Assembly: GCA_001312405.1 (NCBI GenBank)
Contig: BBDR01000005.1
Location: forward strand, 186,001 to 250,000
Direction of reading: 5' to 3'
Origin: Clostridium sp. NkU-1
GTDB lineage: Bacteria; Bacillota_A; Clostridia; Lachnospirales; Lachnospiraceae
DNA length: 64,000 bases
Position numbers and translations under genes: made by a program. This document shows positions 9,540 to 20,689 of this stretch, piece after piece (the first letter of the stretch is position 1; each line of letters opens with the position of its first letter). The notes beneath the pieces are model-generated. The model was not told the DNA's origin. It was given only the letters and a program-made list of their open reading frames with translations, and did not search any database.

Positions 9540-10843
9540 TTACGCTTTCGTATTAATTCTGAATATCTCATCCAACACTCTGCCGTCACAAGGACCGAAA
9601 TCAATGCCGAGAATTGCTGCAATCGTAGGAGCTATATCTACCATCTGGATTTCTCCCAACTGGTATTCTTTCTTAATACAATTTCCTGATACTACAAAGC
9701 CACATCGATACTCTGGTTTCTCTGGTGAATACCCATGAGTTGCATACTTTCTATTCTCTTTCTCCAAGTCAGTCACAAGGGACCCGGTAAGGCTGTCATC
9801 AAAACAGTATCCAGTCTTTGCTTCCAGCATATACCCCGAAACTGGGAACGCATGAAAACGTTCCAGTTCTTCTCTGGTATAGATCCTCTCAATACCTAAG
9901 TTCTTCTCTTCTACCGCTTTTAGAAGAATCTGTAGTACACGCTGCTTCGCATCCTCGTCATTTTCCTTCAGGTGCAAATAGGCAGACCCTCCTGTAGACT
10001 GTATATAGGCTCTCCAAAGCATTTCCCCTTTTTCTTCATAAATAAGGCCTTCTTCTTTTAACAAATGATTCAGCTTCACCTTGTACCTTACATTTTTCTG
10101 CCCATGATCTCCCAACACCAGAAAAACCGTTTCCTCAAAAATGCCGGCCTCCCGAACTGCCTCCATAATCCTACCGATTCTTTCATCCATCCGGATCAGA
10201 ACCTTGTCAATCTCAGGACTGTCTGTCCCATAATGATGCTTCGCATCGTCCAGTTCAATGAAGTGCATCATCAGAAGTTCTGGTTTTTTTGCTTAGAATG
10301 GTGTCTTTTCCGCACATGGCTGTAAAGTCATCCAGGTAAGGCTGTTCAATCCCCTTTCTTGATTTTCCATATTTTTTTCTCAAGCCCCATGCAAAAAATG
10401 GACTTCCATTTTTTTAAGATCTTAAGAGATTGATTCTCACGTCCGATTGCCTTTATCTCCGGAAGATTATAGCGAATGGAGGCCTTTCCGGTAACAGGCC
10501 ACAGGATTCCGGCTGATTTCATTTCACAATTTCTCAAAGCATCATACACAGCAGGTGCCTTGATATCCTTTTTAAACCAGAACCACGCCTGTTCTTCTTC
10601 ATCAATGAAAGGCTGGAGAGGGGTATTATGATAGATTCCATGCTTATCCGGATAAACGCCGGTCACCATAGTGGTATGCACTACATAGGTAAGAGTCGGA
10701 TAGACGCTTTTTAATTTTGTACTGAACGCTCCGCTTTTTATTAATCGGGAAAGGTTGGGAAGCCGACTTGCTTTTTCCCAGTTATCTTCAGAAAATGCAT
10801 CATAGGAGATCACTACCAAATGCTTTGCTTTTCCTTTGCTCAT
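9540..10843 (-). CDS. Alkaline phosphatase superfamily protein (nucleotide pyrophosphatase/phosphodiesterase type; two frameshifts)
   Basis: A predicted metal-dependent phosphodiesterase of the type I phosphodiesterase/nucleotide pyrophosphatase family. N-terminal metal site: VVISYDAFSEDN. The nucleophile Thr is likely in SVYPTLTYVVHTTMVTG, matching the family pattern YPTxTxxxHTxxxTG. The second metal motif is in the C-terminal half: HFIELDDAKHHYG, LGDHGQ and the His in YATHGYSP. Extra A bases in 7-A runs near 10415 and 10291 split the gene; the bridging frame reads KNGSPFFAWGL and then the family block RKGIEQPYLDDF. Corrected length is about 433 residues. No signal peptide is seen, so it is probably cytoplasmic. 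Start 10843 (MSKGKAKHLVV) has GGAG upstream; an ATG at 10867 is an alternative. Confidence 0.85.
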
Positions 10844-10959
10844 TTTTTCAGCTCCATCATCTTTCATCTTATTTTTGTTCTTTAGGAAGTTTCAGAAAAT
10901 CACTAATCCGTCAAAAACCACAATATTTTGTTGTCTATCCCCTGTTTTTCTTGTCAAAA

Positions 10960-11048
10960 CTACAACGCATCATCATTGTCACCGCTTCAACATGTGTTGA
11001 GTGTGTAATTCGGATGACCGCATCATCTGGTCTCCCTTGTCGTTAGGG
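10960..11048 (-). pseudogene. Decayed rlmD-like 3' tail, copy 4
   Basis: The minus strand reads DDAVIRITHSTHVEAVTMMM, an RlmD-type C-terminal remnant (ITxSTHxE). It aligns with copy 5 at 13012 in the segment reading ITASTHCEVCVEL. No methyltransferase body precedes it. Confidence 0.6.
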
Positions 11049-11246
11049 TATATTTTCAAATTGTGTTTCAGCATTGATTTCTGCCTGTTCTGCTGACATT
11101 CACCCTGCATCCATCAACAAATTTCGTCCGCTCACGGAATTGTACAGTTCTTTGATTAACGGCATCCATAAAGATTTTTTTTAGTTGATTTCAGTAGTTT
11201 CAACTATCCGTAAATTTCGGATAATTCGCCCCCTTGAATTCCAGAA
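11049..11246. other. Spacer between rhuM and tail copy 4
   Basis: About 200 bases. A short minus-strand reading (MPLIKELYNSVSGRNLLMDA, then MSAEQAEINAETQF) has coding flavour and may be a remnant of a DNA-associated gene, but it is too short to assign. No clear terminator is visible. Confidence 0.3.
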
Positions 11247-12236
11247 TTATTGTTTTTTCCCTTTTTGTTCTAATATCTTTATGCTATCCAAATAATCTTT
11301 CTCTACGTTACTGATCGTTTTTGCCTTATATCTCTTGTATTCTGTCTGTGCCTTTTCCATAGCCTGAAGATGGCTAACAGTTCCATTTCCTGTAAGGAGA
11401 TTCTCTCCCGTCGAAGTCAAAATCCCATCAAGATGTTTTGCCCAATCATCCATTGTCATGGGGATTTCTCTTTCTGCCTGTCTCTCCGCAAAATCCAAAT
11501 ATCCAGAAACAAGTTGCCCCATAGCTCGCAGTTCTTTTTCATTCAAATAATTCTTTGCTATTTTTGCCTCCCGCAGTGTAGGCTGGTCTCCTGAAAATGT
11601 CATCAGTCCCATAAAATCTTTTTCTGCATCCGCACGATGGTAAATTACCTCAGCTGCAGTTCCTCCGGAAACAGCATAATGAATTTTATTCTGTATTTTT
11701 TTTGAAAAATTGAATGGATACTTCTGCCTTGGGATTATAATCAACACTGGTTGCATAGATTTCGAGCACCTGACGGTAAAACACCTTTTCGGATGCCCGG
11801 ATATCTCGAATTCTTTCAAGCAGTTCCTTGAAATATCCGCCACCACCCAGTTCTTTCAGACGCTCATCATCCATCGCAAAGCCTTTTTTTAATATATTCC
11901 TTTAATATGCTTGCTGCCCATATACGGAACTGTACACCACGCTGAGATTTCACACGATACCCGACAGAGATGATGACATCAAGATTATAATATTCAACCT
12001 GATATGTCTTCCCATCAGAAGCAGTTGTTGCAAATTTTGCAACAACTGAACTTCTAACCAATTCACCCTCATCAAAAATGTTTTTTAATATGCCTTGAAA
12101 TTGTGGATTTATCTCTTTGAAACAAATCAGCCATCTGTTCCAATGACAACCACACTGTTTCATTCTGCATATTGACATTTATCTTCGTCAGACCGTCTTC
12201 CGTCTGGTAGATTATAATTTCTCCGTGATTGTCCAC
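11247..12236 (-). CDS. RhuM family (virulence RhuM) protein, three frameshifts
   Basis: RhuM proteins are found on pathogenicity and genomic islands and near restriction-modification loci; their biochemical role is not established. The reconstructed protein starts with a GTG at 12236 behind GGAGGGTG and reads MDNHGEIIIYQTEDGL, then VNMQNETVWLSLEQMADLFQ. The family's helix-turn-helix-like block DKSTISRHIKNIFDEGEL and TYQVEYYNLDVIISVGYRVK follow. The C-terminal half includes YAVSGGTAAEVIYHRADAEK and a DWAKHLDGIL block. Extra A bases in runs near 12090, 11888 and 11700 split it. Corrected length is about 328 residues, the normal size. It overlaps the end of an upstream remnant. Confidence 0.88.
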
Positions 12237-12420
12237 TACGTCACCCTCCAATCATTCAATTCCATATCTATCAGTGTCTTTCCAAACTCAATAGCCACAT
12301 AATTAACCCATTAATACTTGTACAGAATCCATTCCTGCCAGTTTAGTTTTAGTTTTCATCATGTTATATAAATCATCTAATACCTATTGTAAATATCTCA
12401 ATCGTTTATTTTAACATATA
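12237..12420. other. Remnant upstream of rhuM
   Basis: The minus strand contains WVNYVAIEFGKTLIDMELND ending in WRVT and a stop just before the rhuM start codon, preceded by a stop codon. It looks like the C-terminal end of a lost gene that was once coupled to rhuM. The family is not recognised. Confidence 0.35.
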
Positions 12421-12468
12421 CTATGGTTTTCAATAAGTTTTCTTGAAAATTTATTGAAAACCATAGTA
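12419..12468. repeat. Perfect 18-base inverted repeat
   Basis: Arms at 12419-12436 and 12451-12468 are perfectly complementary around a 14-base loop. The right arm encodes the last codons (YYGFQ, stop) of the adjacent hypothetical gene on the minus strand, so it most likely forms that gene's 3' hairpin. No long T run follows. Confidence 0.7.
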
Positions 12469-12870
12469 TGTAGCTTGAGACACTATTTTTTTCGTTAACA
12501 TATTAACGTCATCTATTACAAATGCTAATAAGTCCCCCTTTCTGAGCTTGTTAAATACACCACGCTTATTGCCTAGATCTTTTCGAATGCTAAACATAAT
12601 ATCTTCCATTATAAATAATATATTTTGAGGATTTTCATCTTTTGTTATAGATCCTTTGCGAAATTTTAGCCACTTCTTAATTACTTCATTGGATCCCCAA
12701 AGAGTTAACTTTTTTTGAAAATTCATTTAATGCTAAAATCATGTCTTCTCCATCAACAGGTAGGTTTTTCCTTGATATATCTAAAACATCATAATATATA
12801 TTAATAAATGCAACATATGCTGTTTCTTTTTTTCATATTGATATTTTTTTACATTATATCCTATATTCAT
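12451..12870 (-). CDS. Hypothetical protein of the accessory region (frameshifted)
   Basis: A reconstructed protein of about 139 residues: MNIGYNVKKYQYEKKETAYV at the N-terminus, then AFINIYYDVLDISRKNLP, NEFSKKLTLWGSNEVIKKWL and FSIRKDLGNKRGVFNKLRKG. It is helical and charged with no signal or clear membrane span. The frame is disturbed at A runs near 12830 and 12713. The pattern (a SNEVIKKW helix followed by IRKDLGNKR) resembles small proteins found beside defence genes, but I do not recognise a named family. It is flanked by rhuM and an rlmD-like tail. Confidence 0.6.
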
Positions 12871-13011
12871 AAATTTTACCTATAGTGGAACTAATTAAAA
12901 TACTAAGTACAAAAAGACATATTTATTATCCTCCCCCATTTCATGTTTAATTTAATCAGGTTTCAATTAGACTGATTTTTTCTTCACTCCCTCTTCCTCT
13001 CATACGCCCAT

Positions 13012-13100
13012 CTACTCTCGACGCAACTCGACACAAACCTCGCAATGCGTTGAGGCTGTAATTCCGATGGCCACAGTATCTGTTACCCCCTTAGAGATCC
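13012..13100 (-). pseudogene. Decayed rlmD-like 3' tail, copy 5 (closest to rlmD)
   Basis: The minus strand reads GVTDTVAIGITASTHCEVCV then ELRRE and a TAG at 13012-13014. The 20-base core at 13028-13047 matches the rlmD core (18212-18231) with three differences. Similarity extends past the stop side (CTCGACGCAACTCGACACAA here; CTCGACATATTTCGACGCAA in rlmD). Confidence 0.75.
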
Positions 13101-13480
13101 CTCCTATTTTTACAAACCCTTCTCAAAATCTCTTATATTACAGTTTTTTTAACTGACTGCTGAACCAAGGTAAATCAATAGTCGATACATATCAGCCCTG
13201 TTTTCTTCTTTACCTATGAAATATAAAAACCAGACACTTTAAGCACATATTTTTATAATACATGCTTCTTACTTTCATCATAGGCAGATTACGTTTACAC
13301 TATGGCAAAAACTCACATCAAAATCCACCTTTTTATAGCCCCTCTACCTTTTTAGAGAGAAAAGAAATAAGTCTCAACATTCAAGATCTGTTTTTACAGA
13401 AATTTCTTCATACACTCCAATTGAAAGTTGTAATTTTACCTCCAATTACTTTATTTATTTTACTTATAAAAAGTATGATC
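13101..13480. other. AT-rich spacer downstream of the helicase gene
   Basis: About 380 bases of AT-rich DNA between the helicase-HEPN stop and tail copy 5. A plus-strand frame of 74 residues starting at 13262 is low complexity, has no ribosome binding site and is not credible. I see no other feature. Confidence 0.4.
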
Positions 13481-16400
13481 CTATAAACATTTCCCAACAG
13501 TAGTTTTTAAAAATTCATTACATTTAAAAAGAATAAAAATCAATTTTTCTACCTTATCCCATCCAAAAAAATCCCGAATGACAACAAGTATTTCTTAAAT
13601 CCTTGAATTCAGATAGATTATTGTAATATATATCCCACCACTCTTTATCGCATAGCTCATCATTATACATTACCTGTCTCTGAGCTAACTGCTCTCGATT
13701 ACTTTCTTCCTTTAAAACCTGTGTGAAAGTTCCCACCATCGCCTTTTCAGGACGCACCTGAGACAAACTGGTTCTATTAACATTTAGGTTCGGAAAAAGT
13801 TGCTGAAAACCGAGCAGAAGGCAATCTTTTAGTTGCAGTTCCATTGTTTTACACAACAAGATTCCACTGCAGGAGTAATCCATATCATTAATCTCATATC
13901 GTTCTTTGAACAATGCGAAAAGAGAATAGAGTTTCAATCCCCATATCAGACTCTGCTTTATCTTCGGCTCAATATGCTGCAGATAAATTGACGAAAGTCC
14001 CCATTTACACAATTCTTCCTCGGACAAATGATTCTGGTCAGCCCATATGTCTGAAATTGCCTTCAAAAAGGTATTGACCATAACTTCGCCAATTTCATCT
14101 TCCACCTGAAAAGACTCACTTGATGGTACCTGCTTCAACAATGATTCTATTTGAGTTTGGTTCGCCTCCGACTCTGGATTCTTAGCAATTTCATGTAATG
14201 CACGGATAGCATAGCTGTCCATGATGCATTTTACTTGCTGCATCACATGAGAATGTTGCCAAACAGTATAATCTCCAATGATATACAAGCGGTACTTGGC
14301 TCTGGTGACCGCAACATTTATAATGTTTGTATTCACCCACCGAACTGCTGGAAGAGCATTTTTATCACAACCAAGCAAAAAGATTACCTCATCGGCCTCC
14401 TTGCCCTGAAAAGTGTGAACCGTACCAATATGGGTTCCCGCCCAATCCTGAATACGCTTATTATCACGGCATGCAGGTAAATTATTTAATTCTTTTCTGA
14501 AACCATCTTTTACCGTGGTAAAGGGAGTAATCACATACAAACTCGGTATACCATCAGTCTTTGAAAATGCTTGTAAAACTAGTTCTATTGCCTTTTGCCC
14601 TTGCAGCCCCACATAGTGATCTTTACCCCTGCTACTGTTTTCAGTACCGCACACGTTAATCCATCGGGAACTTTCCAGACAAAAGCGCGCTTCCATTTCC
14701 GGTTTTGGCTTCTGTGTTTGCTGCTTCATGGTGTTATTATACGAAATAGCATTTGATATTTCATACATAGGGCTAATACATCTTCGGTGTACTACCAGAG
14801 GACATCCGACCCATGTTTTATCATCACCCGATGGTTCTGTGTAATATGTACCAATAGGATTGATACGGTCTGCAAATTCCTGAATAGAATGTTTTTTTGA
14901 CTGATACATACAATTTTCATCGTTGCGAATGATTTTTTTAATTGTATCCATCTCTGCAGTAACAACCGGCTCCACCTGTTTCGGATCACCCACAACAATA
15001 GCACGCTGGCAGCGGTACAACGCCCCCAATGCCATTTGTGGCTGTGCCTGGCCTGCTTCATCAATAATTAACAGACCAAGCTCCCCTCGTTGCTTAATAT
15101 CCGAAAGCATGCTTCCCACAGAGGCAAAGGTCGTGGAAAGAACTGGCGTTAATAATAAGATGGTATTCAACAATGCGCTAAAACAGTTTTCCCGGTCTCT
15201 CAAAGAAAAGGTTGGCAACTTGCCTTCGTTGTCTTCAATCAAGCGCCACATCAGAGCAAGATTTTTGATATTAAAGAAACAGGATTTGGAAGACAAGATA
15301 AAGTTCTTATGTACCTGCAGAGCAAGGTAAAATAGTTTTTCTCTCTCTCGATTATATTCAACGGTAAACCAGGGGTTCAGCACCTGTGCTTTAGTGTTCT
15401 CCTCTTCTGATTTACTATCATACATCTCCCAAAACACTTCATCCAAAACAGTCATCTGATGTAAAATATCTTCCGTCTTTTTGGCAGATCGTAAAAAGCT
15501 CTGATACTCTGCACATGCTCTCTCAATCGCATTCTTTATATCATTTATCGATTGATACATTTGCTTTTCCCGGTTTTTAACTATCTCAGCTTGCTCGATA
15601 ACTTCTTTATGTTCTTTATCAAACTGCTGTACTTGTAAGGATAGTTCATCACAACGTTTTTCTTGCTCTTGCATTTGACCTAGAATTTGGTGTAACCAAT
15701 CACTATGTTCCTTGTACAGATTTTCCATGGGTGAAAGTTTTGCATACTTTTCATCAATAGTTTTAGTAAGCATGTTGACTTTTCCAATTAGTTCAAAAAG
15801 CCAGTCTTTTATGCCCCGCTTACTTTCAAGCTCCATGATTTCCTTTCGAATTTCTTGAATTTCACTCTCTAAACCACGTACAAGAATTGTTTGATGTTCT
15901 TTTTGTATCTCTAAGGAATCGACCTCTTGAATCGCCCCCTGTCTCAAATCTATAACTTCTTGTTGTCGTTGTTCCAACTCCACAGTCTTCTCTTGAAGCT
16001 GTTTAATATACTGCTGATTTTTAGCAATTGTTTCCAATAAATGAATACATTGCTGTTCAAGTTCATTTTTTTTCTCCTGAAACTGCTTTCTTGCATAACT
16101 AACAGTCCTAATACACCGTTGTATTTCTTCCACGATGGCAAGTTGCTCCTTGAACTGCCGTACAGTTTCGATATACTGCCCTTTGCGCTCTGCAATTTTA
16201 TCTTTTGTACCAAAATCCTGGATATATGGAAGTAAAACTTTTTGAGCATAGTGAGTTATATTGCTTGCCTTACCAAAAGGTGCAGATATAATTCCCCATC
16301 GACTCCGCTCTGTTTTTTTCCTTTAAATCCAACATATCATTAGCATATTTAGAAAAATAAATGTCAGGATATGATTCAAAGCAATATTGGTTTTGCTCAT

Positions 16401-17919
16401 CATTCCAGATTTTATGCTCTTCTGTATGAATGACTTCCTTTATATCAAACAGCCGCCGCACCTCGTCCAGCCCTTTTACAACAGCGGGTTTATCTTTCCC
16501 ATCAAACAGCAGGCCCTTACACAGAGCCGTTCCGTCCGGCAGCTCTTTTGTAATATTTTCAACTGCTGCATTATTGCAAGAAGCAACTAACATTCCATAT
16601 CTTTTGATCTCGTTATTTTTTTAATTCATAATATACATTATGATAATTGCTATATCCATTTTTGGATTTATCACCATCCTGAAAGCGTTTTTCTACAAAT
16701 GCCATATCAGGGTCATCATACTCTATCAGAAGCCGGGCCCTATCCACAAGATTACCAGCGATAATTTCCTTTAAAAGTGTAGTCTTCCCTGTACCGGGAG
16801 GTCCGTTGACAGAAAAAAATTGTTCCACCTATTTCCTCTGGATGCATACCAAAATTAATAGCTAGCTGCTGCATAAATGCCGGCATATATTTAGAAGGCC
16901 ATTTACCAATTGGTGCCATAGAAATATCAAAATACCGGTTGAAAAAGTCTTGTCTTCCAGCCTCGTTATTTCCCTCCCAGCCTTTACGAATATCTACTCG
17001 TTTAGAGAAGTCTATCCATTTAGTTTCCGGAAATTCTTCTGCATATGCACCTACAATATAATCAATAAATGCCTTTTGTTCAGTATCTTTACCATGGCGG
17101 GGGCGACGTAAAATATTACTATTGAGAATCATCTGCAAATCATTCGTAAAAAAGCTGTTACTTAAATCACTAAAATAAAGCGAATCACAATCTCTGGTCT
17201 TGTCCTCTTCTGTTTGGTATCTCTTATATATCATAACACCTTCCGATATCACCGAATTATCACTCCCGAAAAGTGAGATGATATATTTACTTACAGCGGA
17301 GCGAAACAGTTGTTGCAATAATTCAAAAGAAAGTTCTTTTCCACTACGCTTTCCATCCGCGTCACTGTACATCAGTTGTTCTTCCATTAAAGACATATCT
17401 ATGCTGTAATCTTTCAATGAAAGCAACTCCGCCAAGTCTTCATTGCTTGTCTCACCCATATGATATTGTAAGCGCTCAATTCCCCAAATCAGCGGTGAAA
17501 TACTGAGACTTTTTTTCAATATAAATACCCTGAGAGTCACATTTAAGTCCAATCAAACAAATTTTACTATGGTCCTCCTCAATTGTATCATCTTTCAAAC
17601 TAAACTTTTGCTTAAGATATTTATCACAGTCTCCCCGGCGCACCTTTCCCATGCAGATATCTATTTCATCCGATATTTCCCTAAGGTTCGAATAAATTTG
17701 AGCATCCTCCTCAAAAGCCATAGTTGGACTTTTCTCTCCTGGGGAAAAAGAATGATATACCGTGATTTTCTTATACCAATTTATTTTCCCCTCTACTACC
17801 CTTTTGTTACTTTCTCGATTTTCTTTACTTTCCACGGGGAAATTAATCTGATCAAGAAATTCAATCAAATACCAATACTTTAAAATTTTAGCCGCAAAAT
17901 CATATTTATCAATACCCAT
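13481..17919 (-). CDS. UPF1-like SF1 helicase with C-terminal HEPN-type RNase motif (five frameshifts)
   Basis: The reconstructed protein is about 1477 residues; the nucleotide length minus five single-base insertions divides exactly by three. Residues 1-360 are an N-terminal domain of unknown type. Walker A (GPPGTGKTT) is at about 372, followed by CNNAAVENI, a UPF1/Sen1-type motif. A long coiled coil occupies about 600-830. Motif II is DEAGQAQPQ at about 952 and motif III GDPKQVEPV just after. Motif V is TFQGKEADEV at about 1170 and motif VI NVAVTRAK at about 1206. The last 190 residues are helical and contain LRNTCCHSG at about 1443, the R-N-x3-H signature of HEPN ribonucleases. A T-run correction near 13566 extends the C-terminus (GWDKVEKLIFIL) to 13481. 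Indels lie near 17525, 16825, 16622, 16310 and 13566. Helicase-HEPN fusions are known as single-gene anti-phage systems, which fits this island setting. Start 17919 has AAGGGGAT. Confidence 0.85.
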
Positions 17920-18192
17920 AGTATCCCCTTTTGTAAAAGTATATATTTTTTATAATGAAAATTCAAAAAACAGACTCCCAGAACATTCTGCAAAAATTCC
18001 GGGAGCCAATACTTCTTCAATATATCTATGCATTTGCTTTGATAACATCTGTTTAAGATGTAAATCTTTATCGGCATAAGCAGAAATTCAAACCACAATT
18101 CCCAAGTAATATCAATCCTTTAAAATTAGTTTATAGTAATTACCTCTTCTTTTATTTTACCATATAGTGGATATAATATATATTACAAATTG

Positions 18193-19726
18193 TTATTTTA
18201 CTCGACATATTTCGACGCAAACCTCACAATGCTCCGTTGCCGGAAACAAATCCACCCCCCATCCCATCTTCGCCTCATACCCTTTCTTTCTAAAATACTC
18301 CAAATCCCTTGCCAACGTCTCTGGCCCGCAAGACACATAAACAACCCTTTCCGGTTTCACTTTCGCCACAGAATCAATAAATTCCTCCGTGCTTCCACTC
18401 CTCGGAGGATCCATAAACACCACATCCACCTGCTCTCCGTTTTCCGCCATATTCACCATAAACTTCCCTGCATCATTGCAGAAGAATCTGGCATTCTTAA
18501 TTCCGTTGATTTTGGCATTTTCCACTGCATCCCGTACTGCATCCCGATTTAACTCCACGCCAATAACTTCCTTAGCGTATTTGCTGGCAACAATCCCTAT
18601 GGTACCTATCCCGCAATAAGCATCAATCACCCGCTCCTTACCTGTAAGCCCGGCGGCTTCAATTGCTTTATTGTAAAGAATCTCCGTTTGCACCGGATTT
18701 ACCTGATAAAAAGATTTGGAAGAAATACGGAAACGGCAGCCACACAGGATGTCCTCAATATATCCTTTCCCATACAGCACGTGTTCCTTATCTCCCAGCA
18801 CCATACTTGTCCCCCTGCCATTTACATTCTGTATGATTGTAGTTATCTCCGGATGCTTTTCCCTCAGTGCTTTTACAAAGTTATTTTTAGAAGGAAAAAT
18901 TGGCGAGGCGGTTACCAGGACAACCATAATCTCTCCCGTGGCAAATCCCCTCCGTATCAATACATGGCGCAATAATCCATATCCTGTATCCTCATCATAA
19001 GTGCGTATCTTAAAAGACTTCAACATGCCTCTAATTGTCCTGATAATCTCATCCGCCTTCTGATCCTCGATCATACAGTTTTCCACCGGAACAACTCTAT
19101 GGGAGTTAGCCTCATAAACGCCTGAAATTGGATTGCCTTTTTTTGTCATGGTCAAATACTGCATGAACCTTATTACGATAATGATAAGGATTCTCCATTC
19201 CAATAATCGGTGCAACACTGCAATATGGCTTCAACAATTTTTCCAGATACTTCTGCTTCTGTTCCAGCTGTTTTTCATAAGGCATGTCCAAAAGCTGGCA
19301 GCCTCCGCAATTACGGGATACTGGACATTTTGAAGAGGAATTTCTTTCTCCCCTGCTTGCCTTATTAAGCATATTTCCACTCTGCCCGTTCCTGCTGCCG
19401 GTCTTGCTGGTATTCCTGCTGCCAGTCTTACTGCCAATGCTGCTGTCGTTTCTATCACCATTCCGACTACCAATGCTGCTATCGTTCCTGTTCCCATTCC
19501 TACTACCAATGCTGCTATCGTTCCTGTTCCCATTCCTACTACCAATGCTACTATCGTTCCTGTTCCCATTCCTACTACCAATGCTGCTATCGTTCCTGTT
19601 TCCATTCCTACTACCAATGCTGCTGCCGTTCTTACTGCCATTCCTATTATCGCTTTTACTGCTGTTCCTGCCACCTTCCTTTCCCTTTTTTCCCTCCACT
19701 TTCGCGTTATCACTGTCTTTTACCAT
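18193..19726 (-). CDS. rlmD: 23S rRNA (uracil-5-)-methyltransferase RlmD/RumA type, with repeat-rich N-terminus (one frameshift)
   Basis: A SAM-dependent methyltransferase that forms 5-methyluridine in 23S rRNA. Iron-sulfur cysteines: CPVSRNCGGC at about residues 137-146. SAM motif DAYCGIGTIG, then MDPPRSG and the catalytic Cys in YVSCGP near the C-terminus, ending HCEVCVEICRVK. The usual N-terminal TRAM domain is replaced by about 125 residues of Ser/Asn/Gly/Arg low complexity built from 12-residue repeats (NRNDSSIGSRNG). An extra A in a 7-A run near 19130 breaks the frame. Corrected length is about 510 residues. Five decayed copies of its 3' end lie downstream on the same strand. The ribosome binding site before 19726 is weak, so an internal start after the repeats is possible. 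Confidence 0.9.
19440..19660. repeat. 36-base tandem repeat inside rlmD
   Basis: About six near-identical 36-base units encode NRNDSSIGSRNG on the minus strand. Copies differ by a few substitutions only, so the array is recent or actively homogenised. The opposite strand carries an equally long hydrophobic reading frame, which is only a by-product of the repeat. Confidence 0.9.
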
Positions 19727-20059
19727 TCTATCTTTTCTGAATCTCTCTTTTTCAACCGGTTATCTATCATATCTGCAATCTATCCTTCCTACATTTAGTC
19801 TCTTCCTATTATTAGTCTCTTTCAAATCTTTAATCTCTTTCTATTCCTATCCCTTTACATAATAAAACCCCGGCCACCCCATAAAACACTTTCATTCCTA
19901 CCTTTCCGCCGGGTTTTTTACTTTATTTTTTCTCCACAGCTATTATAATACATCTCTATCTCCAAGACCACTAAAATCCTTCCACATCTTAAAAATGCTT
20001 GTAATTTTTTTCCCCCTCAGATATAATAGATCATAAAAAGACAAAAGGAAGTGTAACAA

Positions 20060-20642
20060 ATGATTCATACAAACGATACCTTTTACCTGGATAAAACCCT
20101 TTATGACGGGTGCCCCAATGATCTAACAGGGCGTCTTCCCAAGGAAATCCGCACCTATGAATTGCTGGATAAACTCAACATATCCTATCAGCGGGTGGAT
20201 CACTCCCCGCTTCCCACCATAGAAGCCTGCCAGGAGGTTGATGCGCTGTTAAAAATAGAAATCTGCAAGAATCTGTTTCTCCGTAATGCCCAGAAAACCG
20301 ATTTCTATCTCCTGCTGCTGCCAGGCGAAAAGAAATTCCGTACCGCTGCCCTTTCCAAGCAAATCGGCTCAGCCAGACTCTCTTTTGCTGAACCGGGAAT
20401 TTATGATGGAATTTCTGGACATCACCCCTGGCTCGGTTTCGGTCCTGGGGCTTATGAACGATAAAAACCGCCGTGTCAGGCTATTGATCGATAAAGATGT
20501 ACTGACCCACGAATTCTTTGCCTGCCACCCTTGTATCAATACCTCCAGCTTAAAATTTAAAACCGCGGACCTACTGGACAAGCTTCTCCCTGCAATCCAA
20601 TGTGAATACACTCTGGTAGATTTACCCTCCGAACAGAAATGA
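20060..20642 (+). CDS. YbaK/ProX-type prolyl-tRNA editing domain protein (one frameshift)
   Basis: A free-standing aminoacyl-tRNA editing domain that hydrolyses mischarged tRNA, usually Ala- or Cys-tRNAPro. Features: YELLDKLNISYQRVDHSPLP (family N-terminal block), EICKNLFLRN, a catalytic-region Lys in LPGEKKFRTAALSKQIG, and the C-terminal ITPGSVSVLGLMND. An extra G near 20396 (GGG for GG) splits it; corrected length is about 193 residues. The length and the N-terminal helix match the ProX/PrdX group better than short YbaK. It has AAGGAAGTG upstream of 20060. It stands alone between the divergent rlmD and a convergent GGDEF gene. Confidence 0.88.
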
Positions 20643-20689
20643 TCCCTGTTTATCCACAGGCATCTGCCAGATAGTAAAAATAAAAAAAC

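Noticed and set aside
13262..13486. Plus-strand 74-residue frame downstream of the helicase gene
   Set aside because: Low complexity, no ribosome site, and it overlaps the corrected 3' end of the helicase-HEPN gene.
19284..19862. Long plus-strand hydrophobic frame of 192 residues opposite rlmD
   Set aside because: It is the antisense reading of the 36-base repeat and the Ser/Asn-rich codons of rlmD.
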